Source: an uncultured Erysipelotrichaceae bacterium (lineage in GTDB: Bacteria > Bacillota_I > Bacilli_A > Erysipelotrichales > Erysipelotrichaceae). Taken from it: DNA of 6,391 nucleotides. The notes beneath the pieces are model-generated. The model made no database searches. It saw only the letters and a program-made list of their open reading frames with translations, and had not been told where the DNA came from. Shown here piece by piece: positions 1 through 6,150 of this stretch. Numbering within the stretch: the first letter of the stretch is position 1; each line of letters starts with the position of its first letter. The DNA lies in NCBI GenBank assembly GCA_902796525.1, contig CADBPB010000043.1, forward strand, positions 1 through 6,391. The letters are read 5' to 3'. A program made the translations under genes and the position numbers.

Positions 1-114
1 CTTGGAAAAGAATTCCGGCAGATCGGTTTTTGTCGCATCCAGCAGTTCGACCTTTTCCGGCAGTTCCGGCTTCAGACCGTTGTTGGATAAAGGATTATAC
101 AGATAGTATTTCAT
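1..114 (-). CDS. Probable diacylglycerol kinase-family lipid kinase, N-terminal 38 residues (3' end beyond window)
   Basis: The ATG at 114-112 is preceded by a perfect AGGAGG (118-123) four bases upstream. The frame is open to the window edge, so only the amino end is visible. The protein begins MKYYLYNPLSNNG, which resembles the first beta strand and NP-x-S/A-x-x-G loop that opens the diacylglycerol kinase / sphingosine kinase-like catalytic fold. The later stretch VELLDATKTDLPEFF fits the strand and helix that precede the GGDGT nucleotide-binding motif in that family, but that motif would lie outside the window and cannot be checked. Such enzymes phosphorylate diacylglycerol or related lipids at the cytoplasmic membrane face. 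The start lies 12 bp after the stop of the YhhN-like gene, so the two are almost certainly co-transcribed, and a lipid role suits that neighbour. The assignment rests on a short N-terminal signature only. Confidence 0.55.
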   Translation of the reverse strand, partial: MKYYLYNPLSNNGLKPELPEKVELLDATKTDLPEFFSK

Positions 115-126
115 GATTCCTCCTGT

Positions 127-777
127 TTATTTCATCATCAGCCCGAGAACGATCAGCAGTTCGCCGATCGAGTATGTCAGCATGACGATAAAGTGCGTTT
201 TTAAAGATCCGTTCTTCTTGAAACGGACAAAGAACAGCGACGTATCGGATACAAAGAACAGAGCAGCCCCGATGACGGTGATGATCCCCGCAAGATCGGG
301 ACAGCTCAGGAAACGGAAGATCGCGAAGCAGTTCATCGTTCCGTTGATCAGCAGATACAGGTACATCGGATAGAACAGGGCTTTCGGCAGATACGGCCGC
401 AGCTGATGGAAAATGACGTTCACCAGCACCGCAAAAAACAACGCCAATGCGCCTATGATGAACGGGGAAATCGCTTTGAAATCGACATCCTTCAGGTAGC
501 TCAGAACGAAGAAAAAGTGTGAGACCATGAAAGAGATGCCGCCTGCGGTAAACCACTTGTTTCCTTCAGGGATCAGCAAAACGTCTCCGATCCATGAGAA
601 CAGCAGCGCCAGCAGGACGACAGGCCGCACCTGGTCCGCACCGAAACCGTAGTATCCCATCAGCGATAACAGAATGAACGGCTTGGTGATGTTACGCAGC
701 TTCCTGATCCGATGAAACGAAGCATACAGATGAATGGATGTGAAAACGATAAATATTATGAGTGATAAATGTTTCAT
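127..777 (-). CDS. YhhN/TMEM86 family membrane protein (lysoplasmalogenase-like)
   Basis: This 216-residue, very hydrophobic protein has about seven or eight predicted membrane helices and is of usual length for the YhhN family. Family-type motifs are visible: TKP at 31-33, FSWIGDVLL around 60-68 with Asp65, GGISFMVSH at 79-87, and GAALFFVSDTSL at 170-181 with Asp178. The two aspartates in membrane helices are the conserved polar positions of the family. Characterised members (human TMEM86B, some bacterial YhhN proteins) hydrolyse the vinyl-ether bond of lysoplasmalogens. Whether this protein does so is inference. The start is the only possible one, because an in-frame TAA (792-790) lies just upstream and the first helix begins at residue 4. 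Its ribosome site is weak (purine-rich AAGATAAAGATAGC). It is separated from the PHP gene by 53 bp containing a hairpin and is followed at 12 bp by the lipid-kinase-like gene, suggesting a lipid-related pair. Confidence 0.85.
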   Translation of the reverse strand: MKHLSLIIFIVFTSIHLYASFHRIRKLRNITKPFILLSLMGYYGFGADQVRPVVLLALLFSWIGDVLLIPEGNKWFTAGGISFMVSHFFFVLSYLKDVDFKAISPFIIGALALFFAVLVNVIFHQLRPYLPKALFYPMYLYLLINGTMNCFAIFRFLSCPDLAGIITVIGAALFFVSDTSLFFVRFKKNGSLKTHFIVMLTYSIGELLIVLGLMMK

Positions 778-795
778 GCTATCTTTATCTTATCA

Positions 796-823
796 CAAAG
801 AAAGACCCTTGCATGAGGGTCTT
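796..823 (-). terminator. Hairpin terminator downstream of the PHP phosphatase gene
   Basis: AAGACCCT (802-809) and AGGGTCTT (816-823) form a perfect 8-bp stem with a 6-base loop. On the minus strand the stem is followed by TCTTT, a short and interrupted U-tract. It lies 7 bp after the PHP gene stop, the right place for an intrinsic terminator. The weak U-tract, and the lack of a convincing promoter before the next gene 25 bp downstream, suggest it may be leaky and allow partial read-through into the YhhN-like gene. Confidence 0.65.
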
Positions 824-830
824 CCTGATT

Positions 831-1625
831 CTATCTGTGTTGGAAAACAAACGGTTCATCGATGAAGGTCAGACCGAGATCTTCCAGTTCCTTCTTCGCA
901 TCAAGGACGGACTGCAGATCCAGCAGCTGTCTCGGATCATGCGCATCGATGCCGTAGATACATCTGAGCGGGTATTCGGCAGCGATCTTCCAGAACTCCT
1001 TGTGCGGATACCAGTACTGCATGGTTCCGTTCGGGAAGGACTGTCTGCCGCGTTGGACGCCATGGACGTTGATTTCCACCGGCGTATCGGTTTCCGCCGC
1101 CTTTTCCAGGATCATCCTGGCGACTTTCTTGCAGGTCCTATCGAACGAATCCTGGCGGAAGACATAGACATCCGGGTGGGCAAGATAAGTGTATAATCCG
1201 GTCTCCAGGCCTTGACAGATTTTTTCCGCATACTGCATCAGCTGTTCCTTGGTATTGAAACGGAAGAAAGTTCCCTCTCCGTTCGGACGGACCGAATGCT
1301 GACCGAGGATCAGATATTCCACTTTCTCTAAAAGTTCCAGCTTCTGTTCGTGACATTCGGGATAATATTCCGTTTCCAGACCGATATGGATCTCGATCTG
1401 ATCCTTGTATTTCTCTTTCAAAGCCGTCAGGCTGTCGATATATTCATCCAGCTGTTCCCACGCCATGCGCGACTTTGGCAGAGGCATGCCCTTGTATGGA
1501 GCGTGATCGGAAAAACCCAGGATCCTGTATCCTGCCTGAATCGCCGCCTGGATATATTCTTCATCCGTTCCCACCGCATGACCGCAGCGGATCGTATGCG
1601 TGTGATAGTTGAAATCCTGTATCAT
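831..1625 (-). CDS. PHP-domain phosphatase, histidinol-phosphatase (HisJ/HisK) family
   Basis: This 264-residue protein has the full set of PHP metal-site motifs in order: HTH at 8-10 with His16, SDHAP at 39-43, GLETEY at 82-87 (Glu84), GQHS at 108-111 (His110), AHPD at 149-152 (His150), EINVHG at 184-189 and GIDAHDP at 225-231 (Asp227, His229). PHP enzymes hold a trinuclear metal centre and hydrolyse phosphate esters. The length and the SDHAP and GxHS spacing match the histidinol-phosphate phosphatase branch, which performs the penultimate step of histidine synthesis. No other his genes are nearby, so the substrate could be another phosphomonoester. The start ATG (1625-1623) follows AGGAGG (1628-1633) at only 2 bases, unusually close, but no better in-frame start exists and His8 must be retained. 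The gene probably forms its own transcript, with a TATAAT about 50 bp upstream and a hairpin just after the stop. Confidence 0.88.
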   Translation of the reverse strand: MIQDFNYHTHTIRCGHAVGTDEEYIQAAIQAGYRILGFSDHAPYKGMPLPKSRMAWEQLDEYIDSLTALKEKYKDQIEIHIGLETEYYPECHEQKLELLEKVEYLILGQHSVRPNGEGTFFRFNTKEQLMQYAEKICQGLETGLYTYLAHPDVYVFRQDSFDRTCKKVARMILEKAAETDTPVEINVHGVQRGRQSFPNGTMQYWYPHKEFWKIAAEYPLRCIYGIDAHDPRQLLDLQSVLDAKKELEDLGLTFIDEPFVFQHR

Positions 1626-1677
1626 ACCCTCCTAAGGATACACTTTTTCCATCATTCTCGCAATTCCCGGGCGAAGC

Positions 1678-1693
1678 ATTATATTAACGTTAA
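1678..1693 (-). promoter_or_regulatory. Candidate -10 box and adjoining palindrome upstream of the PHP gene
   Basis: On the minus strand a perfect TATAAT (1683-1678) is immediately preceded by the 10-bp palindrome TTAACGTTAA (1684-1693). Transcription would start near 1671 and give a leader of about 45 bases with the AGGAGG ribosome site. No good TTGACA-like -35 is seen at 16-18 bp (the hexamers there are TATCCG, ATATCC and AATATC), so the promoter may need an activator, or the TATAAT may be chance in an AT-rich stretch. The palindrome lies in the spacer, where a repressor or activator could bind. Confidence 0.4.
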
Positions 1694-1745
1694 GAAAGGC
1701 GGATATTATGTTCTCACGCCGCCGGTCTTCCTGCCTTTACGCATT

Positions 1746-1768
1746 AAAAAACATCGGAATCCCGATGT
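1746..1768 (-). terminator. Intrinsic terminator of the PAS-CPBP gene
   Basis: The minus strand reads ACATCGG, a 4-base loop, CCGATGT, then continues as a run of six T (1751-1746). The 7-bp stem (1762-1768 with 1751-1757) is perfect and abuts the TAG stop at 1771-1769. The stem plus uninterrupted U-tract make this a clear Rho-independent terminator on the minus strand only, so the PAS-CPBP and PHP genes are separate transcripts. Confidence 0.88.
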
Positions 1769-2821
1769 CTAGACCAGCCAGAGAACGACCAGGGCAACCC
1801 CCAGGATGTAATGCGGGATACAGGTCCCCCAGATGGAATTCTGCCGGATATACAGCAGTCCCAGCACTCCTAGCAGGGCTGCGGCTCCGATCATATAGTG
1901 AAGCCCCACATGGATATGGATCGCTCCAAAGAACAGCGACGACATGACCAGCGCCATGGCTTCGGAATACTTGCCCGGGATGACCCGTCTCAGGCTTTCG
2001 TGTACGACGCCTCTGGCCACGAATTCCTGCCATACCACACTGATGACATAGGTGAATTCCCAGATCGTCAGACGCTCGAAATCAAAGAACGGCCGATCTG
2101 CCGGGAAATAGGACGGATTTACTTTCAGCAGGATCAGTTTCACGATCACCAGCAAGCCGATGCCGGCAGCCGTAACAAGCGTTCCAACCAGCAGGTTATG
2201 TCCGAGACGGTCGGTACTGAGACCTACATCCTTTAATGTCAGAGAAGAGAAATGATGGTGCACCAGAAACATGATTCCCGAGATCCCCAGCAGGATGTTG
2301 GTCATCGTATTCACATGCAACGGCTGTCCCAGATAGATCCACAAGCCATACAGGAAGACCCATGCGCATACGCCTGCCAGCAGGACGATGAATGAAACAG
2401 CGGAATCATGATACTTCGCGGCATACAGCTCTTCGGCGGTGATGTCGCTGAATTCGATCGTGACGCCTTCGCTGTTTTTTGTTTCCTCGTCATAGATGAA
2501 AGAAGAATTGACTCTCAGCTTGAGGACGGTCCCGTCTTTCTTCGTATAAGATACCTTCCCCTCCTGCGTCGTTTCTTTGTCTTCGATGGCCTGCAGCAGC
2601 ATCTGATGGAAATCATCATTATTCTGTGAATCATCCATCATCAGCGAAGCATACTTTCTGCCGTCCACATTCTCTTCGATTCCCAGGATCTTATAGAAAC
2701 GGGGATTGGTAAAAAGGATGTTTCCCGCATGATCGACCGCGATGATCCCGTCGTTGACATCCCTAAGGATCCTTGAAGTCAGTTTCTTGTGATCAGATCT
2801 CATATCTGTTTTCCTATCCAT
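1769..2821 (-). CDS. PAS sensor domain fused to CPBP (CAAX/Abi-type) intramembrane protease domain
   Basis: This is a protein of 350 residues, or 344 if it starts at the second ATG. Residues ~14-130 form a PAS domain: DVNDGIIAVDHAGNILFTN, a central variable part, YTKKDGTVLKLRV at 92-104 and a closing EFSDIT at 123-128. Residues ~141-350 hold about seven membrane segments and a CPBP protease core. Motif 1 is QEFVARG (265-271), motif 2 is FxxxH (Phe298, His302), and motif 3 is HxxxG (His337, Gly341). CPBP proteins include Rce1-type proteases and bacteriocin self-immunity proteins. Canonical motifs are EExxxR, FxxxH and HxxxN/B, so here the first Glu is Gln and the final Asn is Gly. The cytoplasmic PAS domain could sense a ligand, redox state or light and control the membrane part; this is inference. 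The ATG at 2803-2801 (codon 7), with AGGA eight bases upstream, may be the true start, because a strong promoter predicts transcription beginning only about 2 bases before the ATG at 2821. Confidence 0.85.
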   Translation of the reverse strand: MDRKTDMRSDHKKLTSRILRDVNDGIIAVDHAGNILFTNPRFYKILGIEENVDGRKYASLMMDDSQNNDDFHQMLLQAIEDKETTQEGKVSYTKKDGTVLKLRVNSSFIYDEETKNSEGVTIEFSDITAEELYAAKYHDSAVSFIVLLAGVCAWVFLYGLWIYLGQPLHVNTMTNILLGISGIMFLVHHHFSSLTLKDVGLSTDRLGHNLLVGTLVTAAGIGLLVIVKLILLKVNPSYFPADRPFFDFERLTIWEFTYVISVVWQEFVARGVVHESLRRVIPGKYSEAMALVMSSLFFGAIHIHVGLHYMIGAAALLGVLGLLYIRQNSIWGTCIPHYILGVALVVLWLV

Positions 2822-2829
2822 ACGTCATC

Positions 2830-2857
2830 ATTATATCCCACGCAATATTCAAGACAA
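2830..2857 (-). promoter_or_regulatory. Sigma-70-type promoter of the PAS-CPBP gene
   Basis: On the minus strand TTGTCT (2857-2852) and a perfect TATAAT (2835-2830) are separated by 16 bp. The predicted transcription start is near 2823. The -35 overlaps the U-tract region of the preceding terminator, so one gene ends and the next begins within a few tens of bases. The position argues for translation from the ATG at 2803 rather than 2821, unless the message is nearly leaderless. Confidence 0.6.
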
Positions 2858-2899
2858 AAAGAAAATGTCCGTCTCGATTCTCCTGAACCGTGGCGGACA
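2856..2899 (-). terminator. Intrinsic terminator of the hydrolase-HAD operon
   Basis: On the minus strand TGTCCG (2899-2894) pairs with CGGACA (2871-2866). Inside it, GGTTC and GAATC pair (one G-U) around an AGGA loop, with two isolated mismatches between the two helices. The stem is followed by TTTTCTTTTT. The hairpin begins 21 bp after the stop of the HAD gene, as expected for the end of its transcript. Confidence 0.8.
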
Positions 2900-2919
2900 C
2901 ATTCATTATATACCGGAAT

Positions 2920-4032
2920 CTATTTGTGAGTCACGCCTTCCTTATAGATCGTGAGCCAGTCATCTCTCATCGAGATCGGTATCCAGTCGAATTCGTCGCA
3001 GAGCGCAAACATCTTGTCTGCTTTGGACTGGCTGCCGTTTTCCCTCACTTCATCATCGCAGCACAGCATGAATGCCAGGCTGCGGTAAGGATTGCCGGAA
3101 GTGACGAACTCCGCCATGCTGGAGTCTCCGGTGCTGTTGCCGAACGATAGGACAGGCTGCTGGCCGATCTCCTGCATGATGACGGAGACCTTGTTCATCT
3201 TCAGGTTCTTAATGATGAAATCGCCACCAAGGACCAGTTCGTCATTCTCGTCAAAGACATAATTTAGACCGTCCTTGCCTTCCTGATGATCGCTGACGAT
3301 AGTCTCGTCGGAACCGATGATCTGGCTGTTTGGAACATCGATCGTGCCTTTGACGATGCCGCGCACGATCAGACGGTCCGTACCGCTGACGATGTAGATC
3401 TTGAAGCCGTTGTCCTGCAGAAGATCCACGACTTCCAGCATCGGCACATAGAAGGCTTCGCCCAGCGTCATATTGTTGTAGCTGTACATCTCGCGCTTGC
3501 GGAAGTTTTCGACATACTCCTCGAATTCTTCCAGACTCAGACCGGAGAAGGAAGAAGCGACGCCCCTTCCGTGATCCACTTCCAGACCCTCGGCATTCTC
3601 GCCGGTTTCGATGAGATGCTGTATCTTGGCAGCGGTCTCTTTCTCGAAATCGGATGCCTTATCCTTGTAATCGGGATCTTCCGTGACCCGATAGAGGAAC
3701 AGCTGGTAATCGAAATAGGTTGGATCGGTCTCGCAGTAGAGCGTTCCATCCAGATCGAAGACCGCGATACGATCCTCTTCCGGAATGAAGTACTCGTTCG
3801 AGGGATCCGTGATCTCGGAGATGTAATTCAAGAGTTTGATCCTTGCTTCGGCATCTTCCTGCCAGGAAGCAAGCGGCGCTGTTTCCACATCCGCCGGTTC
3901 GACGATGACCTCGTCGTCAGGCCTGCCGACCGGTTTTGTCTTGTCATAATACAGATAGCTCACCAGAGCCAGCAGCACCAGGCTGACGATCGCCAGCCCT
4001 TTCCAGAATCCTACGTTTTGTTTCTGTTCCAT
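2920..4032 (-). CDS. Membrane-anchored extracytoplasmic HAD-superfamily phosphatase
   Basis: This protein has 370 residues. A single membrane segment at ~13-29 follows a short lysine-containing amino end, then comes an acidic, proline-rich linker (~30-60), so the catalytic part is predicted to face outward. HAD motifs are visible: FDLDGTLY at 92-99 with nucleophile Asp93 and acid Asp95, VSGT at 215-218 (motif II Ser216), a lysine cluster at 275-281 (motif III), and FGNSTGDSSM at 297-306 with metal-binding Asp303 (motif IV). A large insert between motif I and motif II (~100-200) is a helical cap of the phosphoserine-phosphatase-like type. Members of this class remove phosphate from small molecules; exported relatives include phosphorylcholine phosphatases, but the substrate here cannot be read from the sequence. 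The start is well supported by GGGAGGT five bases before the ATG. The gene follows the hydrolase gene by 23 bp in one operon, suggesting the two act on the same extracellular or envelope substrate. Confidence 0.82.
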   Translation of the reverse strand: MEQKQNVGFWKGLAIVSLVLLALVSYLYYDKTKPVGRPDDEVIVEPADVETAPLASWQEDAEARIKLLNYISEITDPSNEYFIPEEDRIAVFDLDGTLYCETDPTYFDYQLFLYRVTEDPDYKDKASDFEKETAAKIQHLIETGENAEGLEVDHGRGVASSFSGLSLEEFEEYVENFRKREMYSYNNMTLGEAFYVPMLEVVDLLQDNGFKIYIVSGTDRLIVRGIVKGTIDVPNSQIIGSDETIVSDHQEGKDGLNYVFDENDELVLGGDFIIKNLKMNKVSVIMQEIGQQPVLSFGNSTGDSSMAEFVTSGNPYRSLAFMLCCDDEVRENGSQSKADKMFALCDEFDWIPISMRDDWLTIYKEGVTHK

Positions 4033-4055
4033 GTTTTACCTCCCATCTGCTTATA

Positions 4056-6005
4056 TTACAGGAACGAAGATCCCCCTGTCACGATCCAGCACGCCAGCAT
4101 CGCCGCGACCAGAGCGCCAACATAGACTTTGCCGGTCTTGCGGTAGCAGTAGGTGCATAGGATCGAGAAGAACAGTACCTGCGGTACAAAGAGGATCAGG
4201 ATGGACATGAACGGTCCGCCGAAGGTCGAGCCGAAGCATACATCCGCACCCGGACCGATGTCCAGGAAGAACGGGATGTATTCCAGCAGCACGATCAGCA
4301 TCACGCCGCCTGCCATCAGAACGAAATTATGCAGCCATGTCGCCAGGAAGCCGAAGAAGCCTTTGCGATACGTGGCTTTGATACGCATATCCCGCATGAT
4401 CTTCGCGTTGTTCAAGAAATAGAAGATCAGGAAGACCGGCAGGTAGACTGCGAACTGTTTCAGACGCAGCAGGTTGAACGGCCTGAAGAACGGCCAGATG
4501 AAACGCAGATCCAGATCGAAGACCAGCGTATAGACATAATTCACTCCATATACGAAGCCGACCATCAGCAGCGCCAGGATCAGCGAACCGATAAAAGCCG
4601 GGAAATCGAGTTTTTCATTCGATATATGATTCTTCTTGTTTCTGAAGTAACGGATGACATTGCTGATAAGCATGATCAGGATCAGCAGCGCATACCAGCC
4701 CAGGAAGCCGTTGCCTACCGTCATGCGGAAGATGTTTTCCGGCAGCGGCAGCAATGCATGTCCCAGCTGGGTCATGAACGGGAAGGACAGTCCTGACAGC
4801 AGGATCGTGAGAAGTCCTCCCTTGAATCTTGCCGAGCCGCTCATCATGCTTTCCTGCGAAGGAAGTTCGCGTTCCACATCCGAGAACAGATAGAACTGCA
4901 GCAGGAAGTTCATGAACGCCAGCATCGCAAACAGCACTCCCAGCATCGCTCCTAATACGAGATACTCCTTGTTCTTGGCATTGATCTGATCATAAGCGAC
5001 AGGCACTGGCAGTTTCAGTGCGTTATCGAACCACTCCAGAGCGACCTTCAGTCCATTCGGGTCATGGGTGGTCAGACGGTGGTTCGTATTCAGCAGTTCC
5101 ATTCTTCTGGCGCTGCCGTCTTCGAAGGAACCGAACGTCTTGTTCCAGGCCGCCTGGTCTGCCGTCGTTCCCAGGAACTTGTAACGCAGCGGCGTTTTCA
5201 GCAGATCATCGGTCACATTCAGTTTATAATCGCGGAAATAGGAAAATTCATCATATTTCGCCTGCAGCAGCAAGACGTTGTTGAAATGGATCTCCTTGCT
5301 GTTATAGACGTCCTCGGTAAACAGTTCGCCGCACTGCAGGACGATGGCTTTCGGAGCGATCGCCGTGTTCGCAAAATCCGCCGCCACGCTCCAGCTCGAC
5401 CAGGTGCCCATGGAGTGTCCGGAGACCGCCATCCTTGAGCTATCCACATAATCCATCTTGGACAGCAGTTCATAGGCGGTCGAACCGCCGCAGGAAGAGT
5501 CCGTTATCACGTTGCCGTCGTTGTCCTGAGAATAATATGGGTTGAAGAACGACAGGTTCGAGAAATTCATCAGCACCCGGTAACGCACCGTTCCTTTGAT
5601 ATCCGTAAAGGTCCCTTCCTGTACGGAATCATTGCCGTAGTTAACGGAAACCTTGTGATTCACATAGCCTCTCTCGACCAGACCGATCGTCGAAGATCCG
5701 TGTCCGTATTCATCCAGACACATGACCACGGCGCCTCTTCTGGCAAGCTCGATCGCATATGCCGCACAGGTCTCATGGTCGTTCTGGTAGCCATGCAGCA
5801 GCAATACCGCCGGAGCCTTGTTGCTGGCGGAAGCGCCGACCGGCTTATAGAGCTTATAAGTCAGCTTCCCCTCCGGAAGATTGATCGTTCCATCGATCAG
5901 TTCCACGTTGCCTTCGTCCTTCTGTATCTTGTCCGCAAAATACATCGCTGTCGTCGATGCGGCAAGCAGCAGGAGCGTCAGGATCAGATATAATGCTTTT
6001 TTCAT
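4056..6005 (-). CDS. Exported alpha/beta hydrolase fused to a C-terminal eight-helix membrane domain
   Basis: This protein has 649 residues. An amino-terminal hydrophobic segment (~5-23) after MKK is an export signal or anchor. Residues ~40-335 form an alpha/beta hydrolase: LLLHGYQND at 68-76 (oxyanion-loop HG), DEYGHGSS at 98-105, nucleophile elbow GHSMG at 196-200 (Ser198), a likely acid at Asp252 in AKYDEFS, and a catalytic His at 309 or 314. Residues ~348-649 hold eight predicted helices (about 348-374, 397-421, 434-454, 468-496, 517-531, 556-581, 599-620, 627-645). The basic loops RNKKN (455-459), KIMRDMRIK (535-543) and YRKTGK (621-626) all fall on the inside if the hydrolase faces outward. 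It probably cleaves an ester, amide or lipid-linked bond at the outer membrane face; the substrate is unknown. GAGGG lies about 9 bases before the ATG. It is the first gene of a two-gene unit with the HAD phosphatase. I do not recognise the membrane domain. Confidence 0.8.
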   Translation of the reverse strand: MKKALYLILTLLLLAASTTAMYFADKIQKDEGNVELIDGTINLPEGKLTYKLYKPVGASASNKAPAVLLLHGYQNDHETCAAYAIELARRGAVVMCLDEYGHGSSTIGLVERGYVNHKVSVNYGNDSVQEGTFTDIKGTVRYRVLMNFSNLSFFNPYYSQDNDGNVITDSSCGGSTAYELLSKMDYVDSSRMAVSGHSMGTWSSWSVAADFANTAIAPKAIVLQCGELFTEDVYNSKEIHFNNVLLLQAKYDEFSYFRDYKLNVTDDLLKTPLRYKFLGTTADQAAWNKTFGSFEDGSARRMELLNTNHRLTTHDPNGLKVALEWFDNALKLPVPVAYDQINAKNKEYLVLGAMLGVLFAMLAFMNFLLQFYLFSDVERELPSQESMMSGSARFKGGLLTILLSGLSFPFMTQLGHALLPLPENIFRMTVGNGFLGWYALLILIMLISNVIRYFRNKKNHISNEKLDFPAFIGSLILALLMVGFVYGVNYVYTLVFDLDLRFIWPFFRPFNLLRLKQFAVYLPVFLIFYFLNNAKIMRDMRIKATYRKGFFGFLATWLHNFVLMAGGVMLIVLLEYIPFFLDIGPGADVCFGSTFGGPFMSILILFVPQVLFFSILCTYCYRKTGKVYVGALVAAMLACWIVTGGSSFL

Positions 6006-6095
6006 GATTCAGCCCTCGCTATCGTACTGATTTTCTTACTATTATTATGACACAATTCACCGGTCTCCTTAGGCTTATTTATGAGGAAACACCGG
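6006..6095 (-). other. Leader region of the hydrolase-HAD operon, with a possible 13-codon leader ORF
   Basis: This 90-bp stretch lies between the upstream terminator and the hydrolase start and must hold the operon promoter if the terminator works. No convincing -35/-10 pair was found; CATAAT and CATAAA are weak -10 candidates without matching -35 boxes. The hexamer CACCGG occurs twice in direct orientation (6058-6063 and 6090-6095). A GTG at 6060-6058, four bases after AAGGAG, opens a 13-codon frame ending in TAG at 6021-6019, 13 bp before the hydrolase ATG. It may be chance. Confidence 0.3.
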
Positions 6096-6125
6096 AAAGA
6101 AAAAGCCTGTCCGATCCGACAGGCT
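6096..6125 (-). terminator. Intrinsic terminator of the partial upstream gene
   Basis: AGCCTGTC (6104-6111) and GACAGGCT (6118-6125) form a perfect 8-bp, GC-rich stem with a 6-base loop. On the minus strand the stem is followed by TTTTCTTT (6103-6096). It lies 25 bp after the stop of the partial gene at the right edge, separating that gene from the hydrolase-HAD operon. Confidence 0.88.
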
Positions 6126-6150
6126 CTTGTATCACTGTTCTATAAACTGT

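Noticed and set aside
95..556. A 153-codon minus-strand frame inside the YhhN-like gene
   Set aside because: It is a shifted frame of a gene with good family motifs; its arginine- and histidine-rich translation has no recognisable domain.
762..1196. A plus-strand frame opposite the end of the PHP gene
   Set aside because: It crosses a terminator hairpin and lies antisense to conserved PHP motifs.
1696..1721. GGCGG ... CCGCC inverted repeat in the PHP upstream region
   Set aside because: The arms are only 5 bp with a 16-base loop and no U-tract follows, so neither a terminator nor a riboswitch is supported.
3286..4125. A 279-codon open frame on the plus strand opposite the HAD gene
   Set aside because: It overlaps almost the whole of a gene with clear HAD motifs, has no ribosome site that I can see and no recognisable domain. 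Long antisense frames are common opposite GC-moderate coding sequence.
4329..4796. A 155-codon plus-strand frame opposite the hydrolase membrane domain
   Set aside because: Its composition (rich in Q, D, R, H) is what the complement of hydrophobic helix codons gives; there is no supporting start signal.
6058..6095. CACCGG repeated twice as a possible operator pair
   Set aside because: Six-base matches 32 bp apart are weak evidence and no promoter could be placed relative to them; kept only as a note in the leader entry.
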